From Pseudomonas abietaniphila (GTDB lineage: Bacteria > Pseudomonadota > Gammaproteobacteria > Pseudomonadales > Pseudomonadaceae): DNA of 64,000 bases. Where the stretch lies: assembly GCF_039697315.1 (NCBI RefSeq), contig NZ_CP155619.1, positions 3,658,001 to 3,722,000 of the forward strand, written 5' to 3'. Of the stretch, positions 36,870 through 48,244 are shown in pieces. Both the position numbers and the translations under genes were made by a program. The notes beneath the pieces were generated by a model, which worked only from the letters and a program-made list of their open reading frames with translations, had not been told where the DNA came from and did no database searches. Each line of letters opens with the position of its first letter. Position 1 is the first letter of the stretch.

Positions 36870-38291
36870 ATGAAGTTGTCCATGCCGCGTTTCGATCAGG
36901 CACCAGTGCTGGTAGTGGGCGATGTCATGCTCGACCGCTACTGGCATGGCGGTACCTCCAGGATTTCCCCTGAAGCCCCGGTGCCGGTGGTCAAGGTCGA
37001 TCAGATCGAAGACCGTCCGGGCGGCGCCGCCAACGTTGCCTTGAACATCGCCGCACTGGGCGCCAAAGCCTCCCTCGTGGGCGTTACCGGCCAGGACGAA
37101 GCGGCTGAAAGCCTGAGCAACAGCCTTCACGCTGCGGGCGTAACGGCGCGTTTCCAGCGCATTGCTCACCAGCCCACCATCGTCAAATTGCGGGTCATGA
37201 GCCGCCACCAGCAGCTGCTGCGTATCGACTTCGAAGAACCGTTTGCGACCGACGCGCTGTCGTTGAGCCAGGAAGTGGATTCGTTGCTCGAAGGCGTCAA
37301 GGTGCTGGTGCTGTCCGACTACGGCAAAGGCGCGTTGAAGAACCATCAGGTGTTGATCAAAGCGGCGCGCGACCGTGGCATCCCTGTCCTGGCCGATCCG
37401 AAGGGCAAGGATTTTGCGATCTATCGCGGCGCCAGCGTCATCACGCCAAACCTGAGCGAATTTGAAGCCATCGTCGGACATTGTGTCGATGAAGCCGAGT
37501 TGGTCGCCAAAGGTGCGCAACTGATGGCTGAGCTCGAGCTGGGTGCTTTGCTGGTGACCCGTGGTGAGCACGGCATGACACTGCTGCGCCCTGACCAGCC
37601 AGCGCTGCATCTGCCTGCGCGTGCTCGCGAAGTGTTCGACGTCACCGGTGCCGGTGACACGGTGATTTCCACCCTGGCGGCGGCCATTGCAGCGGGCGAA
37701 GAGTTACCGCATGCCGTGGCGTTGGCCAACCTGGCGGCGGGTATCGTCGTCGGCAAGCTAGGTACGGCGGCCATCAGCGCCCCTGAACTGCGTCGCGCCA
37801 TTCAGCGCGCCGAGGGTTCCGAGCGAGGCGTGCTAAGCCTGGATCAGTTGCTGCTGGCCATCGACGACGCGCGCGCGCACAACGAGAAGATCGTCTTCAC
37901 CAACGGTTGCTTCGACATCCTGCATGCGGGCCATGTGACCTACCTCGAACAGGCTCGCGCCCAAGGCGATCGTCTGATCGTCGCGGTCAACGACGATGCC
38001 TCCGTCAGCCGCCTCAAGGGTCCGGGCCGTCCGATCAACAGCGTGGACCGGCGGATGGCGGTTCTGGCGGGTCTGGGTGCGGTGGATTGGGTCATCAGCT
38101 TCCCTGAAGGCACGCCGGAAAACCTGCTGACTCACGTCAAGCCAGACGTGCTGGTCAAGGGCGGCGATTACGGTGTCGATCAGGTGGTTGGCGCCGAGAT
38201 CGTCAAGGCGTATGGCGGCGAAGTGCGGGTACTGGGCCTGGTGGCTAACAGCTCTACGACTGCGATTGTCGAGAAGATTCGCGGGCAGTAA
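36870..38291 (+). CDS. hldE: Bifunctional heptose-7-phosphate kinase / heptose-1-phosphate adenylyltransferase
   Basis: Makes the ADP-heptose precursor used by WaaC and WaaF. The 473-residue fusion has a ribokinase-type N-terminal domain (~1-318; RPGGAANVALNIAALGA and DVTGAGDTVISTLAAA). A cytidylyltransferase-type C-terminal domain follows (~340-473; FTNGCFDILHAGHVTYLEQA and the late NSSTTAIVEKI). ATG 36870 (MKLSMPRFDQAPVLVVGDVMLD) is the family start; the longer reading begins in non-conserved sequence. Confidence 0.96.
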   Translation: MKLSMPRFDQAPVLVVGDVMLDRYWHGGTSRISPEAPVPVVKVDQIEDRPGGAANVALNIAALGAKASLVGVTGQDEAAESLSNSLHAAGVTARFQRIAHQPTIVKLRVMSRHQQLLRIDFEEPFATDALSLSQEVDSLLEGVKVLVLSDYGKGALKNHQVLIKAARDRGIPVLADPKGKDFAIYRGASVITPNLSEFEAIVGHCVDEAELVAKGAQLMAELELGALLVTRGEHGMTLLRPDQPALHLPARAREVFDVTGAGDTVISTLAAAIAAGEELPHAVALANLAAGIVVGKLGTAAISAPELRRAIQRAEGSERGVLSLDQLLLAIDDARAHNEKIVFTNGCFDILHAGHVTYLEQARAQGDRLIVAVNDDASVSRLKGPGRPINSVDRRMAVLAGLGAVDWVISFPEGTPENLLTHVKPDVLVKGGDYGVDQVVGAEIVKAYGGEVRVLGLVANSSTTAIVEKIRGQ

Positions 38292-38306
38292 ACAGGCCGC
38301 CTTGTT

Positions 38307-38396
38307 GTAGGAGCGCGCTTGCCCGCGTTTGCGCCAGGTCAACCGACAAGTGTCTTGCGGCCAAAAAGCAATCGCGGGCAGGCTTGCTCCTTCAGC
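38307..38396. repeat. Imperfect REP doublet (family C-like)
   Basis: GTAGGAGCGCGCTTGCCCGCG (from 38307) is mirrored by CGCGGGCAGGCTTGCTCC (38373-38390). It sits in the small gap between the convergent hldE and Nudix-like genes. Confidence 0.75.
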
Positions 38397-38418
38397 GAGC
38401 AAGCTCCGCGACGCTGGA

Positions 38419-39390
38419 TCAAGTCTTATGCAGCTTCTGGCGTGCAATGCGCAGCAGTTGCTTGGCACCCACTTTCAATCGACGCTTGATGCCGGTCTTC
38501 TTTGGCTTCGGCGGTGTCATTCCCTGTTGTAACAGCCAGTCCTTCCAGCGAATGCGTTCGTCCCTCACCACCCATCCGTCCTGAGCTGCAAAGCTTTCAG
38601 CCAGATACAGCCCGCGCGTGCCAGCAGGTGACAGCTTGTCATTCTTGAGCGTGTAAAGCTCCGGCAGCGGCGAGCCGTTTTCCAGCGGCATCAAGTACAG
38701 ATCCGGTTTGCTGCGGTTGAGCCGCGCCACCAGTTGGTCGTTCTCCAGCGCTTCGTCCACATGAAACAGGCTCAGCGGGCGGGCTTCTTTCGGGACTTCC
38801 AGGCGCATGTCGTAGATCAGCTGCAACGACGCGGTGGGCAAATGAACGTAGGCGTGCGGGCGCTCGATCAACGTCATGCTGCCGCACCGTACAGGCCGCG
38901 CGGCACCCGACAGCGGGCTCAAACGAAAGGGCATGGCTTCGCGATAATGAAGCGCAGCGGCATACGGCGCAGGCAGCCATGTGTCGTTGAAACGCCCGCC
39001 GAGCCAGCCTTGTGGTGTTTCGATCAGGCATTCCTCGGCGACTTCCTGGATGGCCGTGTGCAACGGCAGGTTCAGTTCATGTGCCGGTACGTACCCGGAA
39101 ATCAGTTTCAGCACGACGTCGCCACGGTCTTGGCGACGCTGACGCACCAGCACCCAGTAATCGCGATTCTGCCAGTTGAGGGTCAGCCGTACCGACACGC
39201 CGAGGTTGGCCAGTTCTGTGGAAAAACGCTCGCTGTTCTCCACCTCGATCTTGCGACGACGCAGCAGGGTCTGGGAGAAGTTCAGCGGCATCCCGACGCT
39301 CTGGTAGCTCAGACTCTCGGGAGTGGCTTCGACGAATAACGGCAGGGTTTTGAAGTTGTTGGGGTTTTTCCGAATCAGGGTTCTCGGCAT
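38419..39390 (-). CDS. Hypothetical protein with a Nudix-like box
   Basis: The 323-residue protein begins MPRTLIRKNPNNFKTLPLFVEA. Orthologues in Pseudomonas are often labelled 'metal ABC transporter ATPase', but no Walker A, signature or Walker B motif is present. The middle reads SGYVPAHE then QEVAEEC, matching the Nudix box GX5EX7REUXEEXGU except for a two-residue insertion and Q for R, in a beta-alpha context (VVLKLISG) typical of Nudix folds. The C-terminal ~35 residues are very basic. The function is unknown; an atypical Nudix hydrolase is my inference. Confidence 0.7.
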   Translation of the reverse strand: MPRTLIRKNPNNFKTLPLFVEATPESLSYQSVGMPLNFSQTLLRRRKIEVENSERFSTELANLGVSVRLTLNWQNRDYWVLVRQRRQDRGDVVLKLISGYVPAHELNLPLHTAIQEVAEECLIETPQGWLGGRFNDTWLPAPYAAALHYREAMPFRLSPLSGAARPVRCGSMTLIERPHAYVHLPTASLQLIYDMRLEVPKEARPLSLFHVDEALENDQLVARLNRSKPDLYLMPLENGSPLPELYTLKNDKLSPAGTRGLYLAESFAAQDGWVVRDERIRWKDWLLQQGMTPPKPKKTGIKRRLKVGAKQLLRIARQKLHKT

Positions 39391-39426
39391 ATCGGCTCCT
39401 TCTTGCGTTGGGGTCGGCCGCCCGGA

Positions 39427-40236
39427 TCAGGCTCGACGGCGAATCACTTCAGCGGCAGTTGCCACGTTATGGGCCAGATGCAGTGGATTGATGGTCCCGA
39501 CGATAGCACCGGTGACGCCAGGATGCTCAAACAGCAGCTCGAAACTGGCCTGCACTGGATCGACACCGGGACTCAGGCAAACGTGCCCGCTGGCCAACGC
39601 TTTTTTGATCAAAATCCCTTTGTGGTGTGCAGCAGCGTAGTCGAGGACCGGTTTTTCGGCGTGTTCATTGAGGTTGTAGGTGACCATCGCGCAATCGCCT
39701 TCCTGCAACGCCAGCAGACCGCCCTCGACGGTTTTACCTGAAAAGCCGAAGCCACGAATTTTGCCTTCGCGTTTGAGGTCGGCCAGCGTTTGGTACACAT
39801 CACATTCGTTCAGGACATGCAGGTCGTTGCCGTCGGAATGCACCAGCACCAGATCGATGAAGTCGGTCTCCAGACGTTTGAGACTGCGCTCCACCGAGAA
39901 CCGCGTGTGAGCCGCGCTGAAGTCGTGGCGCGACTGTCCTGCTTCGAACTCCTCGCCGACCTTGCTGACGATGACCCAGTCCTGACGCTGGCCGCGCAAC
40001 AGCGGGCCCAGGCGCTCTTCGCTGCGACCGTAGGCGGGCGCGGTGTCGATCAGGTTGATGCCCAGATCCCGTGCCTGCTTGAGCAGCATCTGCGCTTCAT
40101 GGTCGTCCGGGATCGTGAAGCCGCTGGGGTATTTGACGCCCTGGTCGCGGCCTAGCTTGACCGTCCCCAGCCCGAGGGGGGAAACAGTGATGCCCAGGCT
40201 GCCCAACGGTCGGTGCAGATCGTGCAGGGTTTTCAT
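39427..40236 (-). CDS. Aldo/keto reductase family oxidoreductase
   Basis: The 269-residue (beta/alpha)8 NAD(P)H oxidoreductase has the AKR tetrad: Asp and Tyr in LIDTAPAYGRSEE, Lys in VIVSKVGEEF and His in VLVHSDGND. Near the C-terminus, GAIVGTINPLHLAHNV is the cofactor-binding segment. It overlaps the upstream FAD oxidoreductase gene by 4 nt, so they are co-translated. Orthologue of PA4992. Substrate unknown. Confidence 0.9.
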   Translation of the reverse strand: MKTLHDLHRPLGSLGITVSPLGLGTVKLGRDQGVKYPSGFTIPDDHEAQMLLKQARDLGINLIDTAPAYGRSEERLGPLLRGQRQDWVIVSKVGEEFEAGQSRHDFSAAHTRFSVERSLKRLETDFIDLVLVHSDGNDLHVLNECDVYQTLADLKREGKIRGFGFSGKTVEGGLLALQEGDCAMVTYNLNEHAEKPVLDYAAAHHKGILIKKALASGHVCLSPGVDPVQASFELLFEHPGVTGAIVGTINPLHLAHNVATAAEVIRRRA

Positions 40237-41408
40237 GGCAGCAAGACATCCCAGACAGGTTTGGCGAGTGGCGGTTTGGGCAGATCCTTGTAGGGCGGTT
40301 GCGGGATCGGGTGAATGTCATCCCGCGACAGCGAGGCCAGTACACGATCGGCAAAGTCGGGCGCCAGTGCCAGCTTGGTCGGCCAGCCCACCATCAGCCG
40401 ACCCTGAGCATCAAGAAACGCATTGTCCGGGCGCACCAGGCCGGTTTGTTGAGGCTCGGCACGGTCCACGCGCAACGTGGCGAACTGCGCCTGACTGAGG
40501 TCGACCCAAGGCAGCAGATGAGAGAGTTCTTTCCTGGCCGCCGCGATTTGTTCGGCAGGTTCGCGGGCGACACCTTCCGCTTCGGAAATATCGCCACCCA
40601 GGTACCAGACCCACTCGCCATTGGCCGCCGGGTGCGTGGTCACCGTGATCCGCGGCTTTGGACCTCCGCCCAGGCAGTGCGCGTACAACGGCTTGAGCAT
40701 CGGGCCTTTGACCATGACCATGTGCAGCGGACGCCGCTGCATCGCGGGATGGCTGACGTTCAGCGCCTTGAGCAGGTCGGCGGTGCCTTCGCCTGCGCTC
40801 AACACCACACGCTGGGCATGGATGTCACGACCATCGACGCGCAGGCCGACCAGTTCACCTTCGTGCAGCAGCGGTTCGATTTTTTCGCCGGCCAGCAAGC
40901 TGTCTCCGGCCAGTTCTGCGAGTCGTTCGATCAGGCTCGGGACGTCGATCACCAGCTCTGCGAGGCGATAGACCTTGCCCTTGAAGCGCGGATCCTGAAG
41001 GGCGGGAGGCAAGTCAGTGCCTTTGACCTGATCGACACGGCCACGCACGGCCTTGCTGGCGAAGAAGCTGGTGAGGTTGCCGGCGATGGTGCCCGGCGAC
41101 CAGAGATAGTGGGCTTCGGAAAGCAGGCGTACACCCGACAGGTTCAACTCACCCTTGCCGGACAAGGCTTCACGCCAGCGGCGCGGCATGTCAGCGATGG
41201 CTTCGGAGGCACCCGACAATGCCCCGTGCAACGCATATTTGGCGCCGCCGTGAATGATCCCCTGGGATTTGACCGTCTGCCCGCCGCCGAGGCTGGCGCG
41301 TTCCACCACGACTGTCGAGAAACCCTGGCGACGCAGGCGGGCATTGAGCCAGAGACCGGCAACGCCTGCGCCGACAATCAGAACGTCAGTGGAAATCGCG
41401 GATGGCAT
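40233..41408 (-). CDS. FAD-dependent oxidoreductase (DAO family)
   Basis: The 391-residue flavoprotein has an N-terminal dinucleotide fold, VLIVGAGVAGLWLNARLRRQ, followed by ERASLGGGQTVKSQGIIHGG, typical of DAO/glycerol-3-phosphate-dehydrogenase-like oxidases. The C-terminal RVDRAEPQQTGLVRPDNAF and VGWPTKLALAPDFAD complete the domain. ATG 41408 has GAGGTG upstream; the reading from 41441 adds 11 unlikely residues. It is coupled to the aldo/keto reductase, suggesting a shared but unidentified pathway (PA4991-like). Confidence 0.88.
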   Translation of the reverse strand: MPSAISTDVLIVGAGVAGLWLNARLRRQGFSTVVVERASLGGGQTVKSQGIIHGGAKYALHGALSGASEAIADMPRRWREALSGKGELNLSGVRLLSEAHYLWSPGTIAGNLTSFFASKAVRGRVDQVKGTDLPPALQDPRFKGKVYRLAELVIDVPSLIERLAELAGDSLLAGEKIEPLLHEGELVGLRVDGRDIHAQRVVLSAGEGTADLLKALNVSHPAMQRRPLHMVMVKGPMLKPLYAHCLGGGPKPRITVTTHPAANGEWVWYLGGDISEAEGVAREPAEQIAAARKELSHLLPWVDLSQAQFATLRVDRAEPQQTGLVRPDNAFLDAQGRLMVGWPTKLALAPDFADRVLASLSRDDIHPIPQPPYKDLPKPPLAKPVWDVLLP

Positions 41409-41473
41409 GAGCACCTCAAATGGCGAAACGAATCGCGCCATTATAGGGGAAGCCGCTTTTCAATGACCCCCCT

Positions 41474-41809
41474 TTAATGCCCCGCTGTTTTTGAGAACAA
41501 CTGAATGACCACAACCCCCGCCACGATCAGGCCCATGCCGGCGATGGCGGGCAGGTCGAGTTTCTGGCCGTAGATGAGCAGCGCGGCGATGCTCACCATG
41601 ACGATGCCCATGCCCGCCCAGACCGCGTAGGCCACGCCCACCGGGATGCTGCGCACCACCAGCGTCAGCATCCAGAACGCCACGGCGTAACCGACGATCA
41701 CCAGCAGCAAAGGCAGCGGCGTGCTGAGGCCTTTAACGGCTTTCATGGAAACGGTGGCGATGACTTCAGCGCAGATGGCGATGGCGAGCAGGTAGTAGGC
41801 AGACATCAT
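41474..41809 (-). CDS. emrE: Small multidrug resistance efflux protein (EmrE type)
   Basis: The ~111-residue four-helix proton-coupled exporter has the membrane-embedded Glu in LLAIAICAEVIATVSMKAV. The loop SIPVGVAYAVWAGMGIVMV and the fourth helix match SMR transporters of quaternary cations. The start is ATG 41809 or the adjacent ATG 41806, after AGGAG. It lies opposite a divergent LysR regulator, as in PA4990/PA4989, which may control it. Confidence 0.92.
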   Translation of the reverse strand: MMSAYYLLAIAICAEVIATVSMKAVKGLSTPLPLLLVIVGYAVAFWMLTLVVRSIPVGVAYAVWAGMGIVMVSIAALLIYGQKLDLPAIAGMGLIVAGVVVIQLFSKTAGH

Positions 41810-41900
41810 GAGCACTCCTCTTCAATGACGGCAGATTCTAGAGGTTGCCGAGATGGGGTAAAGTCATTACCCATCTCTCTGGTAGATAGGTTGCGTGGTC

Positions 41901-42785
41901 ATGCAATGGAACCTCGAACAGATCCGGCTGTTTGTGAGCGTCGCCGAACAGCGCTCGTTTTCCGCGGTGGCGCGGGATTCCAGGCGCGCGCAATCGGCAG
42001 TGAGCAGTGCGATTGCCCTGCTGGAAACCGACCTTGGGGTGAGCCTGTTCGATCGCAGCAGCGGGCGTCAGCCGCGCCTGACTGAGGCGGGCGGTGCGTT
42101 GCTGGAAGAAGCGCGGGAGTTGTTGCGCCAATGCGAACGCCTCGACGGCCGTGCGCTGGCGTTGATGCGCGGGCAGGAAGCGCGGCTGCGGCTCGCACAC
42201 GACGAGGCCATGCCTTACCAGCCTGTGCTCGACAGTCTGGAGGCTCTGGACGAGCGTTTCCCCAGCGTCGAAGTGCAACTGGCCAGCGGCGCTCAGGGGG
42301 ATGTCGCGCGCAAGCTGTTGGAGCGGCGCGCCGACCTCGGTCTGCTTTTTCATCACGAACAAATGCCCGAAGCGCTCGAACGGCGGGTGCTGGGCAGCGT
42401 GGAGATGGTCACGGTGTGTGCGGTCGATCACCCGCTGGCCAGCGAACCGCTGATCAACCGTCAACAATTGGCGCGGCATCGGCAATTGCTTATCGCGCCG
42501 CAGCAAAGTGGTTATCCCGGCGGCGAACAGTTGAGCCCGCAGGTGTGGCGAGCCGACAGCTTTTACGTCATGGCCGAGTTGCTGATGCGAGGTCTGGGCT
42601 GGGCCTGGCTGCCCCGTCACGTGGTGCAATACCCGGCCTACCAGAATCAGATGATCGAGTTGAGCAGCGAGTGGACGCCGCCCGCGCTGGTGGTCGAAAT
42701 GGTCTGGCGCCGTGACGAACCGTTGGGGCCGGCCGCACGTTGGCTGGCAGAGTGTTTCACTCATCATCTGAAGGCCATTGGCTGA
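41901..42785 (+). CDS. LysR-family transcriptional regulator
   Basis: The 294-residue protein has an N-terminal winged helix-turn-helix (LEQIRLFVSVAEQRSFSAVA and QSAVSSAIALLETDLGVSLF) and a periplasmic-binding-fold effector domain. It is divergent from emrE with a ~90-bp shared promoter region, the usual layout for LysR control of a neighbour. Effector unknown. Start at ATG 41901; a GTG two codons upstream is possible. Confidence 0.92.
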   Translation: MQWNLEQIRLFVSVAEQRSFSAVARDSRRAQSAVSSAIALLETDLGVSLFDRSSGRQPRLTEAGGALLEEARELLRQCERLDGRALALMRGQEARLRLAHDEAMPYQPVLDSLEALDERFPSVEVQLASGAQGDVARKLLERRADLGLLFHHEQMPEALERRVLGSVEMVTVCAVDHPLASEPLINRQQLARHRQLLIAPQQSGYPGGEQLSPQVWRADSFYVMAELLMRGLGWAWLPRHVVQYPAYQNQMIELSSEWTPPALVVEMVWRRDEPLGPAARWLAECFTHHLKAIG

Positions 42786-42799
42786 TAAACTCCGCGCCC

Positions 42800-44077
42800 A
42801 TGAATAGAACCCTCTATACCGTCCTGTTTCACCTTGGCCTGCCCCTCATTGCGCTGCGTCTGTGGCTTCGTGCCCGCAAGGCGCCTGCTTACGCACAACG
42901 TATCGGCGAGCGTTTCGCCCGTGGGCTGCCACCGATGCAGCGTGGCGGCATCTGGGTCCACGCGGTCTCGGTGGGGGAGAGCATCGCGGCCGCGCCGATG
43001 ATTCGGGCCTTGCTGGCGCGTTATCCACAGCTGCCGATCACCATCACCTGCATGACGCCCACTGGTTCGGAGCGCATCCAGTCGATGTTTGCCAGCGAGC
43101 CGCGCGTTCAGCACTGCTATCTGCCGTATGACTTTCCGTGGGCGGCGGGACGTTTTCTCGATCACATCCAGCCCAAAATCGGCGTCATCATGGAAACGGA
43201 ACTGTGGCCGAATCACATTCATCAGTGTGCGAAACGTGGGATTGCGACAGTTCTCGCCAACGCGCGACTGTCAGAGCGTTCCGCGCGAGGTTATGGACGC
43301 TTCGCCGGGCTGACCCGGCCGATGCTGGCGGAAATGAGCCTGATCGCGGTGCAGACCGAAACCGAAGCACAGCGTTTCCGTGATCTGGGCGCGCGCCCAG
43401 AGTGCGTGACTGTGACAGGCTCGATCAAATTCGACCTGACCATCGACCCGCAATTGCTGGCGCGTGCAGCGCAGCAGCGTGAAGCGTGGCAGACCGCGCA
43501 ACGTCCGGTCTGGATCGCGGCCAGCACCCATGCCGGAGAGGATGAAGTGATTCTCGCGGCCCATCGCAAGCTGTTGGAAAGTCATTCGGACGCGCTGCTG
43601 ATCCTCGTGCCGCGTCATCCCGAGCGCTTCAACAGCGTGTTCGAATTGAGCCAGCAACAAGGCTTCAACAGCGTTCGCCGTTCGAAGGCGGAAGCCGTGG
43701 TCAGCGAAACCTCCGTGCTGGTGGGCGACACCATGGGTGAGCTGCTGTTTCTCTATGCGTTGGCCGACATCGCGTTCGTCGGCGGCAGCCTGGTGCCCAA
43801 TGGTGGCCACAACCTGCTGGAGCCTGCCGCGCTGGATAAGCCTGTGCTGAGCGGCCCGCACCTGTTCAACTTCCTCGAAATCGCCGCGATGCTGCGCAAT
43901 GCTGGCGCGTTGGAAGAGGTCAGTGATGCGGCAGGGTTGGCGGCCACGGTGCAGCGCCTGATCGAGCAGCCAGAACAAGCGAAGACCATGGCCGACGCCG
44001 GATTGGCCGTCATGAAGGCCAATCAGGGCGCGTTGCAGAAGTTGTTGGACGGAATCGGGCGGTTGATTGAAGCCTGA
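42800..44077 (+). CDS. waaA: Kdo transferase WaaA
   Basis: Adds Kdo residues to lipid IVA at the inner membrane. The 425-residue protein has an N-terminal membrane anchor (TVLFHLGLPLIALRLWLRA). It has HAVSVGESIAAAPMIRALL and FPWAAGRFLDHIQPKIGVIMETELWPN, with the catalytic Glu. The C-terminal FVGGSLVPNGGHNLLEPAAL is also typical. ATG 42800 lies 14 bp after the LysR stop. The ORF extension upstream overlaps the regulator and is not conserved. Confidence 0.95.
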   Translation: MNRTLYTVLFHLGLPLIALRLWLRARKAPAYAQRIGERFARGLPPMQRGGIWVHAVSVGESIAAAPMIRALLARYPQLPITITCMTPTGSERIQSMFASEPRVQHCYLPYDFPWAAGRFLDHIQPKIGVIMETELWPNHIHQCAKRGIATVLANARLSERSARGYGRFAGLTRPMLAEMSLIAVQTETEAQRFRDLGARPECVTVTGSIKFDLTIDPQLLARAAQQREAWQTAQRPVWIAASTHAGEDEVILAAHRKLLESHSDALLILVPRHPERFNSVFELSQQQGFNSVRRSKAEAVVSETSVLVGDTMGELLFLYALADIAFVGGSLVPNGGHNLLEPAALDKPVLSGPHLFNFLEIAAMLRNAGALEEVSDAAGLAATVQRLIEQPEQAKTMADAGLAVMKANQGALQKLLDGIGRLIEA

Positions 44078-44105
44078 CCCGGTCGTCCGAATGTAGGAAT
44101 AGCCC

Positions 44106-44192
44106 GTGGGAGCGGATTCATTCGCGATGCGGTTGTACAGCCAATAGAGATCTATCGCCTGTACGGCCCCTCGCGAATGAATTCGCTCCCAC
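44106..44192. repeat. REP doublet (family B)
   Basis: Arms 44106-44127 and 44171-44192 differ at one position from a perfect 22-nt inverted repeat of the GTGGGAGCGAATTCATTCGC family. It lies between the convergent waaA and TolC-type genes, where it may also act as a transcript end. Confidence 0.88.
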
Positions 44193-44223
44193 TGGGCGCT
44201 GCGTGTGTTCCAGCAATATCGTT

Positions 44224-45663
44224 TTACCGCTCAGTCGGCCGCTCGAAATTCTTCGCCGCTTCCTTCGCCAGGTCCGGCGGCAGGAAGTCTTTGTCCGGGT
44301 TGTAGTCGGGCTTGAGGTAACGCGAAAGGTCCTGCAAATCCCCTGGACTCAACGTCCCGGCGGCTTGCTTCAAGCGCAGGTTGTCGAGGATGTAGTCATA
44401 GCGGGTGTTGTTGTAATCGCGCACCGACGCATACAGCTGGCGCTGCGCGTCGAGCACGTCGACGATGTTGCGAGTCCCCACCTGATAACCGATTTCCGTG
44501 GCTTCCAGCGCGCTCTGGTTGGAGATGATCGACTGTTTGCGCGCCTGGACCTGCTCGACATCGGTGTTCACCGCGCGATGCAGGTTTCGCGTGTTTTCCA
44601 CCACCTGACGACGCAGCCCTTCGCGCTGTTGCTCGGTCTGGCCGAGGCGTGCATAGGCTTCGCGTACTTGTGAACTGGTCAGGCCGCCACTGTAGATCGG
44701 GATGTTGACCTGCAGGCCGATGGTGCGTTGTTCGACGCTGCCGTGGAAGTTCTGCCCGGTGTAGTTCGGGTTGGTGAAACCCAATGGGTCGTTGTCGCCT
44801 TTTTCGTATTGGGCGACCGCATCGACCGTCGGCGCATGCCCGGCCTTGCGCTGACGCAGGGTTTCTTCGGCCGCGCTGACAGCGTAATTGCTGGCCAGCA
44901 GATTCAGGTTTTGTTGAGCGGCCGTGTCGACCCACGACTTGGCGTCATTGGGCGAGGGCGCAAGCACGGGCAGCGTGTGCACGATGCCTTCAATGGCGTT
45001 GTACTCGCGGTTGGTCAGGGTTACCAAAGCCTGAAAGGCGTCGTCCACCTGACGCTTGGCGACAATCCGTGCGGCGCGCGCAGTGTCATAGCTGGCCTGC
45101 GCCTGAAGCACGTCGGTCTTGTCCGAGAGGCCGACGTCGAAACGCTCGTTGGCCTGATCCAGCTGGCGTTTAAACGCCGCTTCTTCGGCTTTGGTCGAGG
45201 CCAGGTTGTCCTGAGCACGCAGGACCGAAAAATAATCCTCGGCGCTCTGCAAAATCAGATTTTGTTCCGTGGCCGAGAGCTGCAGCATGGCCTGTTCGTT
45301 GACATCCTTGGCGGCCTTGAGCTGGAACCAGCGGTCGGCGCGGAAGATCGGCTGGCTCAACGTCGCGCGATACACGGTGCCACTGCGGTTGATGACCGCA
45401 GACGGCTCGTCGATCTTGGTGCGGGTGTTGTTCACATCGGCGCCGCCGGAAATATTCGGCAGCAACCCGGCGCGGGCCTGAGGCACGATTTCTTTCTGGG
45501 CGTCGTAGCTGGCGCGGGCAGCGGCCAGATCGGCGTTGTTGTTCACCGCTTCCTGATAGACGCTGACCAGACCGGTTTTGGTCGGCAGCGGCATGTCGGC
45601 TGCCCCGGCCATTGCACTCGAAGCACAGGATACGGCAATGGCCAGTGAAAGTTTGCGCAGCAT
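44224..45663 (-). CDS. tolC: TolC-family outer membrane channel (OpmH-like)
   Basis: The 479-residue outer-membrane efflux/type I secretion channel has a signal peptide (MLRKLSLAIAVSCASSAMAGA) and two OEP repeats of long coiled helices. Typical segments include ARASYDAQKEIVPQARAGLLP, QPIFRADRWFQLKAAKD, RFDVGLSDKTDVLQAQASYD and YQVGTRNIVDVLDAQRQLY. It matches the TolC orthologue OpmH (PA4974), not the three-gene Mex-type Opr channels. Start at ATG 45663; a preceding ATG at 45669 is possible. It diverges from thiC. Confidence 0.93.
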   Translation of the reverse strand: MLRKLSLAIAVSCASSAMAGAADMPLPTKTGLVSVYQEAVNNNADLAAARASYDAQKEIVPQARAGLLPNISGGADVNNTRTKIDEPSAVINRSGTVYRATLSQPIFRADRWFQLKAAKDVNEQAMLQLSATEQNLILQSAEDYFSVLRAQDNLASTKAEEAAFKRQLDQANERFDVGLSDKTDVLQAQASYDTARAARIVAKRQVDDAFQALVTLTNREYNAIEGIVHTLPVLAPSPNDAKSWVDTAAQQNLNLLASNYAVSAAEETLRQRKAGHAPTVDAVAQYEKGDNDPLGFTNPNYTGQNFHGSVEQRTIGLQVNIPIYSGGLTSSQVREAYARLGQTEQQREGLRRQVVENTRNLHRAVNTDVEQVQARKQSIISNQSALEATEIGYQVGTRNIVDVLDAQRQLYASVRDYNNTRYDYILDNLRLKQAAGTLSPGDLQDLSRYLKPDYNPDKDFLPPDLAKEAAKNFERPTER

Positions 45664-45834
45664 ACACATTCCCTAGTAGTAGTTGTCGCCAAATCTGATC
45701 CAGACGGCTTTGGCGTCGCGTAGCGAGTGTAGTTCCGAGAGATCGCGACAACAATCGGGTAAATCGGCCATTTAACGCGCGTTTGAATTCCCCGCTTGGC
45801 GTTTGCCCTGCCGCGCGACTAGACTGACGCCGTT

Positions 45835-45922
45835 CTTGTCGGGGTGCCTTGCTATGAGGCTGAGATCGGATAATCCGGATCCCGTTGAACCTGATCAGGT
45901 TAGCGCCTGCGTAGGGAACAAG
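45835..45922 (+). promoter_or_regulatory. TPP riboswitch (thi box) of thiC
   Basis: The closing stem CTTGT/ACAAG encloses GGGGTGCCTTG, then GGCTGAGATC and the conserved thi-box core ACCTGATCAGGTTAGCGCC followed by TGCGTAGGGAACAAG. It lies 183 bp before the thiC start and would lower thiC expression when thiamine pyrophosphate is abundant. The rest of the gap 45670-46104 holds no gene that I can support. Confidence 0.95.
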
Positions 45923-45951
45923 ATTTCTCGTCTCCCGGCGAGTCCTCTTGA

Positions 45952-47991
<2,040 letters not shown>

Positions 47992-48003
47992 GGCCTGACG
48001 ATT

Positions 48004-48107
48004 GATCGTTCCCACGCTCTGCGTGGTAATGCCTTCGGTAACGCTCCGCGTCACAGTGGACGCGGAGCGTCCGGGTATGCGTTCCCACGCGGAGCGTGGG
48101 AACGATC
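48004..48107. repeat. REP-type nested palindrome (family A), unit 1 of a four-unit cluster
   Basis: It opens GATCGTTCCCACGC and closes GCGTGGGAACGATC, with inner GACGCTCCGCGTC-like arms. This is the same architecture as 3448-3551 and nearly identical to 48245-48348. Confidence 0.85.
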
Positions 48108-48123
48108 AAACCGCGTCGCTTGA

Positions 48124-48213
48124 TTCGCGAGCAAGCTCGCTCCCACAGGTGTTGTGTGCGCCTCGAAGCCGGGCAACAGAACACGCCCATGTGGGAGCGA
48201 GCTTGCCCGCGAA
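48124..48213. repeat. REP doublet (family B variant), unit 2
   Basis: Arms 48124-48147 and 48190-48213 are inverted copies built on GGGAGCGAGCTTGC, facing the opposite way to the other family-B doublets. Confidence 0.85.
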
Positions 48214-48244
48214 GACGCCGGTAATCGCGCTGCAAGAACTTGAT

